From NCBI RefSeq assembly GCF_026151205.1, contig NC_087074.1, forward strand, positions 6,386,001-6,450,000: a stretch of 64,000 nucleotides of DNA. The letters are read 5' to 3'. The stretch's first letter is position 1. Each line of letters starts with the position of its first letter. Below are positions 26,501 to 38,500 of this stretch, in pieces. A program made the position numbers and the translations under genes. The notes beneath the pieces are model-generated. The model did no database searches, was not told where the DNA came from, and was given only the letters and a program-made list of their open reading frames with translations. Source of the DNA: Bolinopsis microptera. Lineage: Eukaryota > Ctenophora > Tentaculata > Lobata > Bolinopsidae.

Positions 26501-29500
26501 GTTATCATTGACAATTAACCTTATTCTTCTAGTTATCAGTGACAATTAACCTTATTTATAAAAACATCTTTTGAACTGATAATATAACAAATTATTTGGG
26601 AAGCATTTCTCATTTCTGTCCCATCATCCTGATTTTTTTTTATAGAATTCCTCTTACATACCTCTTACATACCTCTTACACATCGACCTAAGTTAACAAA
26701 CTCTTCTTCTCAGAGAGAAAACAATCCATCGCTGATCAAAACAGTCCAAGACATAGGTAAAAATAACTTCGGTTAGATAATCGGACACTTGATGGTAGCA
26801 TTTATTCTACTGGAGAGGACCTTATTGAAATTAATGACCCTGTTATCTAATATATGCTATCTAATACAACCAATGATTCCCACAGCGCAGGGTCCAGTCC
26901 TGTGAGCACTAAAAGGAGGAATAGTCACCAAGGTAACCATGATGCTAACCTTGGTAAGTCCTCTCCCTGCCCTTCCAACGCCTCCAAATCTGAACAAACC
27001 GGACCGAAAACACTTAAAACCAAGATATACGACATCTTGGAGAATCCGGAGACTGGTTTGGTGAGCAAATCTAAAGATTAAATACTGGAATTTTGATGAT
27101 GAAGCCTATATTGTTATGCATTAGCAGTCAACTAAAATCTGACTTAATTAAAGACATGTTTGATCAGGTAGCTCAGACTTTTAGTTGGGTAAGCATGGGT
27201 CTTATTGTACTCTCCGTGGCAACATTCATTGCGGAAACTATGCCCAAATTCAGAGCGGACCTTAAAAAGGTAAGAATTTTATCAAAGTTCAGCTCAGTTG
27301 CCCAAAATTAAGACACTAAATTAGCTACAAGTACAAGTATAACGGTAACTAGGATATGCTGAAAGTTGATGAATTTAACTTGATCGACTTTGTGTAGCGT
27401 TACAACACTATAATAGTGGAGCTGGATGGCAGTAAAATAATATTTAACTGGTTTCTATCTCCCAGCCCTGGTATACAACTAATACTGGAATGTTCTTCTT
27501 CGGTTCCGAGACGTTCTTTATCGCATTCTTCACTCTGGAGCTGCTCGGGAGATTTCTCTCGTGCCCTAATAAGGTCAGTGGATGGTGGTTCTTAATGATC
27601 TCGTATACGGAATATTATTTAGATAGGACATTGCTTGTGAAAAAAACCTGTGAAATATATTATGATTAATTAATCACAGTCTTCCCAATTCAACGAGATG
27701 TGTCCTTGATTAAAAAACCTAATATACAGCGTAATTTCAGAAAGGATTTGCGAAAAATCCTCTGAACATTATCGACCTGATATCTATTCTACCTTACTAC
27801 GTAGAGCTTATGGTCCCAAAGGTTTGTTTGGTTCCAAACACAATGAGTTTTTTTTTAATAACTTTCTTTTAACAGAAAAATAATTTACCTATCATTTAGC
27901 TGAATAATAGTGACGACTTGACAGTGACGACTTGACAGACTTAAGGTATTTAGCCTCGAACCGCCAATTGTGGAGAAATTTATTTTAAATTTGTTTAGTT
28001 CGATAACTTCAGTTTTAAGTTCAATTTTTTGCATAATTTTTGATTTTGATAAGTTCAGTTTTAAGTTCCATTTTTGTATTTATAGTAAGTTTTCAGTTCT
28101 ACAAGTCTTTTAAGTAGACTTATCAGGTCTTTAGGATGTTCTTAGTAACTACTTTGGATTTGTGTAAAGTTTGATAATAATATAATAATCATTTAGCTAA
28201 CAATTCAGTTATAAGCATTTAAAATCAAACCTTGACAGAGTGACGATGGTGAAGGGGTGAGTTTACGAATTTGACAGAAAACAGATAAGGAGATATTTTT
28301 AATGCTTAATTCCTTTATTTAAACAAATAAATCTTGCAGCTGAAGGCTTATCATACTTTGATTCATGAAAATCATGACTTTAATTATTAACGATCCGTAT
28401 ATCAAACATTGACCTAAGAATCCAGCTGCCTGCTACTCATCATCACAACAACTTTCTAACAATATCTCTAAAAACAGACCCCTTTTCTCAGAGCAGTAGC
28501 TCCATGACGTCATCTCTGGTTGTTCTGCGTGTTCTGCGCTTGTTCAGAGTGCTCAGGATATTCAAGCTAGGTCGCCATAGCAACAACATGATAGCGTTTG
28601 GGATAGCGCTGAGGGGCAGTATGATGGAGCTGATGTCTCTAGGTCTCTTCCTTGCTATTGATATTGTCGTCTTCGCCAGGTTAGTCTTATCTCTAGGTCT
28701 CTTCCTTGCTATTGATATTGTCGTCTTCGCCAGGTTAGTCTTATCTCTAGGTCTCTTCCTTGCTATTGATATTGTCGTCTTCGCCAGGTAAGTCTTATCT
28801 CTAGGTCTCTTCCTTGCTATTGATATTGTCGTCTTCGCCAGGTTAGTCTTATCTCTAGGTCTCTTCCTTGCTATTGATATTGTCGTCTTCGCCAGGTTAG
28901 TCTTATCTCTAGGTCTCTTCCTTGCTATTGATATTGTCGTCTTCGCCAGGTTAGTCTTATCTCTTTACATAAAGGAGCTTTTTCTTTATCAAATAATAAC
29001 AATCATGAGAGACAGTGCAAAGAGCTGGAGGAAGAATTTGTTTTGTAAGATTTTACAGCGCGTGGACGATCAAATCCAAGAAAAGAACTGTACTTGCAAG
29101 AAAATCATATATAATAATGTTTGTGTGTCCCGGTATAAACGATTGTATTATCAGCAAGAGTAAAATAAATTTGTAAATTTGTGGAAGAAACACGTCACAG
29201 CACTCTTGTCTAACCCCCTCCCCACCCCAGCGTGTTGTATTACTGTGAGATGAAGGACGATGGTAGTATTGCTATAGATGATCCCAACAACTTCTCAAGT
29301 ATCCCAGCATCCTGCTGGTGGGCTGTAGCGACTATAACTACTGTTGGTTACGGTGATATGTACCCTCGCACTTGGCTTGGCAAGATATTTGGTAGTTTCT
29401 GTGTTTTTAGTGGCATTCTTGTGATTGCCTTTCAGGTGCCCATCATCGTGGCAAAGGTTTGTTTACTTCCTTCCTCTTTAAAAAACAGTTGTGATCATTA

Positions 29501-32500
29501 TTTTCTTATCTCTTAAAACGATCAATTAGCTTGTCCATCAACAAGGCCATCAATTCCTTACTAAAAAATGATTGTCTAGACATGATATTACAGTAAGTAG
29601 GTTTACGATAGTGATAATATCAAATATCATAATAATAATATGTACTAGTTACTAACTTAATTTTGTACAATATAAAGATAATAAAATAATAATATTCAGT
29701 TCACGTGGACCTACATGCAAGTAAACAAGATGTCAGACGAAGACACAATGGAGTCTGTGGAGGAAGAGGATGACTCAGAGCAAGAAGATAGCAAACCAGA
29801 TCAGTAGTAACACTGTCACTTCCAAACCAGATCAATAGTAACGCTGTCACTTCATGATCTGTCACTTCGGTCATTCTTGAGACGTTATTCAAAACATGGT
29901 TTATTTTGTTGTGGCAGTGCCAAACATATGTTCAGATAACTTTGAAATGGACAGTGATTACAATATGAATAGTGAATACCATTCTTCGCTTCTTCGGGGT
30001 ACATTTAGTAATAGTTGTTGTTTTCTGATATTAATTTTATCGCGTTTACACTTGTTAATTAATTATAATTTCTTTAATCTGAAGGTGAGGCATGAAGAAA
30101 ATACCAGGATTGAATTATTCATTATACAGATTTACGTTAAACTTTTGTTTTTAAACGGATTCTAAAGAAATTTCAGACGAACAGCGAATGAGATTTAATG
30201 AGAAATATACTTAAATTCCGTGTAAAGCATATTTTATTAATGGAAATATAATCGAAAATATAATCGATTTATTTACATTTCAATAAATTAATCGATCAAT
30301 TAAGGTACTTACCCTAGTAGGGTTAAGCATGTTCTGCTCTGCTAGGTCCACTTTGGTTAGTACAAATATCGTCCTCTTCCCTTTAGGGTCATGTGCCTGG
30401 TAACAGACATAGTATCGGAACAGTTTAACATCCAGTACATAGTGCTCGATGAACTTAAAACTTGTGGTGTAGTGCTGCAAATGTTTTACGTCTCGAATTT
30501 TAACATCGATTATAAACGAATTTGTTTTCTTTTTATCACAAGCTAATTGGCCAATTTATGTAGTAAAATGTTATATAATGTACCTGAACGATGTTAGTAA
30601 CATTGCTACGTTCTGCGTCTATACTGCCGTCTTGTACACAGAGTATAATAGCGTTAGGGTTTCTCATGAACATAGCAGCCATCTCCGTGAGAGCTTCCTT
30701 TGTTTTGGGCATCATCCCTCTCGTCTCAGTCTGGAGAGTGAACACGTGATACTCTTATACTACACGTGATACTCTTATACTACACGTGATACTCTTATAC
30801 TACACGCGATACTCTTATACTACACGTGATACTCTTATACTACACGTGATATTCTTATACTACACGTGATACTCTCATACTACACGTGATATTCTTATAC
30901 TACACGTGATACTCTGATACTACACGTGATACTCTTATACTACACGTGATACTCTGATACTACACGTGATACTCTTATACTACACGTGATACTCTCATAC
31001 TACACGTGATACTCTTATACTACACGTGATACTCTCATACTACACGTGATATTCTTATACTACACGTGATACTCTTATACTAACAGTAAAGTTTGTATTA
31101 TTATATTGATTTGTAGAACTAGAACTTAAAATTTGTTAATGTTTTAGAAAAATGGCATGGTGCCAATTTGAGAAATGTCGGTATTAAACAATCCAAGTTA
31201 ATAATACACATTCCTGAGATCATGCGTGACACGTCAAACACCTTCAATCAGTGTACAATATGCCAACTACATACTACAAACTACACAGTACATCTCCCAA
31301 CATAACTACACGGTTAACAGCCAAGAGTAGACACACTAAGCCATGAGTCTCATTTCCAATGTCATGATCTTAAGACGGTTTGTGACCGATCCAAGGTGAG
31401 AATAGAATTAGTGAGACTCCACTTTTACAACAAATCGTCGAAAAAATACTCAATATGTAATTTAGAAGTAAGTTACTGACGCTGATAATGCCAGGAAGGT
31501 CCACAAGCACCATCCTGTGTAGTCCAGGACCCTTAACAGTCAGGGAGATAACTTCAGAGCTGACCGTCTCGCCTGGTTTCAGGTTCTTCGTCATCCGTCC
31601 TTCTACTGCTGCTCTTAATTCTTTTAGCTGATTAAGGGATTGTGGTTTACTTTTGCACACTAGGAATATACCATATTTTGAATTAGAGACCAAAGGTAAT
31701 AATCAATAATTATGTTGTAATTAAGAAATAAAAGGTATTTTAATATGAAAATGCGTGTCTGTACAAACTAGTTTTATCATATATTCTACATCAGAGGTTC
31801 AACAAGTATGTAACATACCTCTGCCTCGGAAGAGAGATCGAATACCCTGTCATCTCCATTGAACTGAGCAGTATGTCGGTTCCCCTCCCCAAGTGTTACT
31901 TGTACTGGAGACCTTGTCATCATCTCACCATGCCCTCTGAGACATATTTATTATTCAGTTTAGTTGGTCATCGTTCAAAAATATTCTATCATCTCCTGAA
32001 CATTCTAAAATATCCTAGCCCTGACTATCATCTCCATAACACTAGTTTTCTAACCTGGGGAATATCCTAGCTCTGACTATCATCTCCAGAACACTAGTTT
32101 TCTAACCTGGGGAATATCCTAGCTCTGACTATCATCTCCAGAACACTAGTTTTCTAACCTGGGGAATATCCTAGCCCTGACTATCATCTCCAGAACACTA
32201 GTTTTCTAACCTGGGGAATATCCTAGCTCTGACTATCATCTCCAGAACACTAGTTTTCTAACCTGGGGAATATCCTAGCCCTGACTATCATCTCCAGAAC
32301 ACTAGTTTTCTAACCTGGGGAATATCCTAGCCCTGACTATCATCTCCAGAACACTAGTTTTCTAACCTGGGGAATATCCTAGCCCTGACTATCATTTCCA
32401 GAACACTAGTTTTCTAACCTGGGGAATATCCTAGCCCTGACTATCATCTCCAGAACACTAGTTTTCTAACCTGGGGAATATCCTAGCCCTGACTATCATT

Positions 32501-35500
32501 TCCAGAACACTAGTTTTCTAACCTGGGGAATATCCTAGCCCTGACTATCATCTCCAGAACACTAGTTTTCTAACCTGGGGAATATCCTAGCTCTGACTAT
32601 CATCTCCAGAACACTAGTTTTCTAACCTGGGGAATATCCTAGCCCTGACTATCATCTCCAGAACACTAGTTTTCTAACCTGGGGAATATCCTAGCTCTGA
32701 CTATCATCTCCAGAACACTAGTTTTCTAACCTGGGGAATATCCTAGCCCTGACTATCATCTCCAGAACACTAGTTTTCTAACCTGGGGAATATCCTAGCC
32801 CTGACTATCATTTCCAGAACACTAGTTTTCTAACCTGGGGAATATCCTAGCCCTGACTATCATCTCCAGAACACTAGTTTTCTAACCTGGGGAATATCCT
32901 AGCCCTGACTATCATTTCCAGAACACTAGTTTTCTAACCTGGGGAATATCCTAGCCCTGACTATCATCTCCAGAACACTAGTTTTCTAACCTGGGGAATA
33001 TCCTAGCCCTGACTATCATCTCCAGAACACTAGTTTTCTAACCTGGGGAATATCCTAGCTCTGACTATCATCTCCAGAACACTAGTTTTCTAACCTGGGG
33101 AATATCCTAGCTCTGACTATCATCTCCAGAACACTAGTTTTCTAACCTGGGGAATATCCTAGCCCTGACTATCATCTCCAGAACACTAGTTTTCTAACCT
33201 AGGGAATATCCTAGCCCTGACTATCATCTCCAGAACACTAGTTTTCTAACCTGGGGAATATCCTAGCCCTGACTATCATCTCCAGAACACTAGTTTTGCC
33301 AGCACTCTGATCCCCGACCACCACTATCCGGGGTAGGTGGTCCTGTATCTTGTACGTGTTATCGTTATCAGACAGGGTGTCCAGCACTTCAGCGTACATG
33401 TCTATTATAGACTTCTGTAATGTTAAATATTATTGTACAATGTATAATAAGTACATGTCTAGTATATAGACTTCTGAGTTCTGTAATGTAAAATATTATT
33501 ATGGCCGACACGAAATTTGGTTATGATTTGGTTATCATAAAAATAAAAATATTTTCACTGATAAGGTCGTCCAAAACAGATAAGTTGAGGATTGTTAATT
33601 TATTGGCTGTTAATGATTGCAGTGTACAGTGGAACTAAACGTGTACTTATAGGCGTGTCTGCTCAATTAGTGTACTTCAATCGAATGTCGGCGGTTACAC
33701 AATAATCAGCTAATTACACAGTGCACATTGAGAACATAGATAGCTACTAAATAAAGCAATTATTAGTCATATATTAGACAAGTTGCAGACATTGTATAGC
33801 CGACCAACTGATTAAATGTACAATGTGCACTGATATAGTATTGTTGTTGTGACTGACCAGCTAACTCTACAGTTGTGCAAACTGCAGATTGTACAACAAT
33901 ATTATTTGCAGATAAAGAGACAAAATACTTTGCATTTTACGTGCGTAAAATGTTTAAATTACATTTTGTGACATAAAGCTGCAAAAATTGACGTGAATCA
34001 AAGCAAAACAAGAGGTAGCCTCTTTTCCCAACAAAGTTCTATGACAACATCTTGATTCTTGAAGGCCTTAATAATTAACAAATAAATTACCTTGACAGAG
34101 CTAGTTTTGAGATTAACAAATAAATTACCTTGACAGAGCTAGTTTTGAGATTAGAGTTCTTGACTAAGAACTTGAGCTGCTCGTTCTCACTACGGTACTT
34201 ATCCAGTTCCCTCTTGTAGCTCTCCTGCAGCTTCAGTAGCTCCTTCCTCAACTCTGTTTCTGTTCTGTGCGAGTCCTGAGGGAGAGAGGAGAGAGAGTTA
34301 GACTTTACTTGGTACTTTACAAGACATGCTCAGAAGAATAGTTCACCAATCAGCATATCATTTATTCGTCATAAAAGAGAAACCCATAAGTGCACAAAAC
34401 GCAGAGCAACTGAGGCAATCACATCACGTGGCGGTTTGAACACTTATAACTTATGTTCCTCAGTGCTATTTACTGTCCCGACAGTGGTTAACAGACCAGG
34501 GTTGAGATATTATCCAATAAGTACTCATTCTCCTATTTCCTAGCTAACAATCCTATCACACACATTATTATAGTTCATACAACAGGGGGGTGTATACATT
34601 ATGTATACATGCTGGGAACATTGTACAAAGTATACATGCTGGGGCAGGGTACTTATAATTAATAGATTAGGTGTAGATACCATTCATTAGGAAACACACA
34701 CCTCATACTTGTACCACTGTGTGGTAAAGATATCCTAGCATCTTACATAATATACATGTCATGAAAAAGTGAATTTATTGACAACAAATTCTTCTGATTT
34801 TGACTAGTTAATCATAAACTAGATGATCATTCCATTTTTATTGCTTAAATCGAAAGAACAATTAATCTAGATTTGAATATCTCTTCAGTTCAAAGAAGAA
34901 AAGGTTCGCTTCAAATCCTTACTGATTTATCAGAATTTATTTTGCTTTTGAGATCTTTATTTTCTTGAAGAAGTTCTTCAATTTGTAATGCTACCTGCCA
35001 GAGAAGTAATCACAAAAAGAGAAAATGAAGCAATTATATGATTATAATTGTTACGTAATTAAGATAAAGAGCGACTCCTGATCCTGCTAAATGCTATTTT
35101 GGGCAATTGATTTTAGGAAAGTAAAGCTAGCTCAAAGTAAAGCTCTCTCAACAGCAAAAACCCGAACGCCAAATTAAAATGAACTAATCTGAACTAATCT
35201 CACATGGAAACTAAATCTCACTTACATTTTGAGCTTCAGCAAGTTCTTCTTTAAGCCTTTCTTTTTCTTCCTGAAACTTTGAATCTTTTTCATTCATAGC
35301 TTCCTCCTTTGCTTTTATTTCTTGAGCAAGTTTTCCTAGTTCTTCTTGGTGCTTCAGATCTTTTTCCTGCAAGGAATAATAAATTCAATATTCAATATTA
35401 TATAGATACCACGCTCATCAGACCCAAAAACGTGTAATTTTAATATAATTTAGGTAGGTTTAAAGATTTTAACACTCCTTAACATACTCTAAATCCGATG

Positions 35501-38500
35501 AAAATATTCTACAAAGTTTATGCTACATGAAGAACAGCAGGCCTGAAAAACGTCTCTCAGCTCACATTTTGCATTGAATCAAGCTCCTCCCGGAGTCTTT
35601 CTTTCTCCTTTAGCTCTTGAGAAAGTATGCCCAATTCCTCTTGATGTTTCAAATCTCTCTCCTGGAAGAAACGTCATGTTCATCTACAGCATCTTTGGAG
35701 CTTTGGAGAGGTGGGGTACATTGTCGTGAGGGTCCGGTTGTGGTGAGGGGTTGTGGTGACTGGTGACGTGAGAACAGTGTATTCAGTAGCATCCCGATTT
35801 ACCGCAAAGTTTGGGGAAAGGAAAAATCCGCAGTAAATCGGGGGTCCACAGACCGCAGTTAATCTGTTAATCGGGGTTTTGTTTGTTTACAGGGGGGTGT
35901 CACGTCCGTCTATGTCCTGTCCTTTTTGGATTCTATGAGACAACGGACATTGGTGGACATTAGCGGACATGGGGTAGCTTAAAACATGAATAGAAATAGT
36001 TTCCAGAAAAAGTTTGAAAATTTTTGACTTGGAAAAATTTCAGTCCGAGTCGATCTCGATACGAACCTTAGAAGGCAGAGCTCCCGCTTCCGAGCTCGTG
36101 TTACAAAGGGGAAGCTTGCCTTCCGAGATCGCATAACAAAGGGGAACCCTCGAGTCCTAAATTGTAAATCGAACGGTAGGTGGGGACTTTGAAAACCGAA
36201 AAAATATTTTTGGCTCATAATGATCAGGGTAGCTTAAAACATGAATAGAAATAGTTTCCAGAAAAATTCCGGAAAATTTTCAGTCCGAGTCGATCTCCAT
36301 ACGAACTCGGACTGAGTCCGAGCCGGGTAGGTGCGGCCGGACTTTGAAACCGAAAAAAATTGTTTTTGTCCGAATAATTTTTAAGAGGTCTAAAGAATAA
36401 ATATCTCACCAATATTCCCAATATTTAACTAAATCCAGTCACTAAATCCGGTCGCTAAATCCAGATCTCTATTTGTGTCGTCAACATATCTTTGAAACAG
36501 TTACACACTACACAGGGTACACACTACACAGTAGGCACAGTACCTATTTAACGAAATATAGGGAATATAACAGCAAAAATTGAACATTTTATTTAGCAAT
36601 TTAGGTGTCCATTAATGTCCGCTAATGTCCGCCAAAGTCCGTCTATGTCCGCCAAAGTCCGTCTATGTCCGCCTATGTCCGCCTATGTCCGCCTACGTCC
36701 GCCTATGTCCTGTCCTGTCCTGTCCTGTCCAGTCCTTTTTGGATTCTATGAGACAAGCGGACATTTACACTAAACATGTTAAGCCCTATTAGGGGGGAAG
36801 GATGTGGCTGCAGTGAATCAGGGTTTTACTGTACTTAGTGAAGCTCATGGTGGTTTTAAAGATTTGTGTAGTTCTTCTAGGACTTTACCAAGATACTGAG
36901 ATCATGAGTCAGCTTGAAAGTGATCATATCTATTGAAGACGATAATGACGTTGAAAATGGTGACGTTAAAGATGATGACGTCGAGGATTAACGTAAAAGA
37001 GCAGATGTATCCTTTACACATAGTGAGTTTTGAAATCGAATAATAAGTTTCTAGCGAATAAGTATTCTAGCCCCTGGCAGCTAGAGGTTATTTACTCTAA
37101 TGAGGTTAAATAACAATCCACCTAGACAATGTAAACAAGTACAGATAACAAAAGATTACTGAACATAACAGTCATGTCTAGGTTGAATCAATTGAAACAA
37201 TTCTCAAAACTCACATTTTGTGTTGCATCAAGTTCTTCCATGAGTCTTTCTTTCTCTTCTAGCTCTAGAGACAGTTTTTCTAATACTTCTTGATGTTGTA
37301 CCAGTGTCTCCTGTAATCACATATCAATATAAAGAAGAGTAATTCAAATTTAAAATGTATTGAATATAATATTTCTATATTTTAATTAAATATATAAACA
37401 TTAAATCAGGAATAGGATACATACATCAGGGATTGTACATTGAGAAGGCTCAGACTCAAGCTCAGGTAGTGGTACTTCCAACAAAACTGGACTGTCCATA
37501 ACTTCTTGTATTTGTCTCTGAATATCTTGTGCTTCTTCGTCTATCTCTGGCTCTTCAATCTGGAGCTTAAGATTCTTGAATTGACATTTTTTAGCAATTC
37601 AACTATGTGTGAAAATTACTTCTTGTTTGACATAAACTGGCGTGAGACATATTAGATATAAAACTTGTAAGCTAATACAATATAAACAGAATCATTCCAT
37701 TAGGAAAGAAACAGCTGAATTCTTGAAGTTATTGACAAATCTTTGAAGTAAGTTTTACAAAATGTCTCACAGGTTTGAGTGGTTGAAGGGGTGGTATAGC
37801 AGGGGTAACCTCGTCACCTGCGTTAGGGAGCAACATGTAGTTTCTGTGTAATCCTAAAGACATGGTGGGAGATAGAGCTTATGTATCTAACACACTATAC
37901 ACACAAACCTTATATAAACCTCTAAACATTACACGCATACAAATATTATATCACACAATGTTCATAGAATTATTGTAGTTAAGAAATATTTCCTCATGAC
38001 ATGCTCAGTCAAATTAAGATAAGCCACAAAAACAGCATAATGTTACAAAAATTATGTAGTGATTCTGCTAGATAATTTTACCTCCATTGAGAATGTCATT
38101 AAAACCAGCAACACTATCTCCGAATGAGTTTTTAAGCTCGTCAATTTTATCCAAGTAGCTCCTTCCTGTCAGGTATAAAGTGAACTCATGATACTGACAC
38201 AAAATTGAAATACAATCTTCTTAATAAAAACCTCCAAAACTGAAAGTCTGACAACACAACGTCAATAGCCTTTAAAGTTTAAAATAAAATATTTGAAAGA
38301 TGTCACACAACATTTAGAGATTTAGAAATCAAAATCTGTATCATGTGTACCGTAATGAGAGTAAGATCTAGCCGACATTGCAAGAGAGTTTAGTCCATCA
38401 GCCATTGTGTCATAGGGTAGGCTCAAGTTCTTTGAAACTTCACCATGCGTCTCATCAATCTTGTTGCTTACCTGTGAACACGATAAGATTTATAACCCAA

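Noticed and set aside
27093-27167. Upstream extension of the Kv S1 exon as one open frame
   Set aside because: The exon before ends in phase 0 at 27060; the acceptor GATCAG at 27167 joins in phase and gives the typical Kv spacing [14 protein letters not shown].
31628-31693. Longer 5' extension of OPA1 exon 13
   Set aside because: The upstream acceptor at 31660 leaves the wrong phase with exon 12; the acceptor at 31628 restores phase and the spacing of human OPA1.
30741-33296. CRISPR-like regular arrays
   Set aside because: Head-to-tail minisatellites without unique spacers in an animal genome; the 52-bp one is derived from an OPA1 exon boundary.
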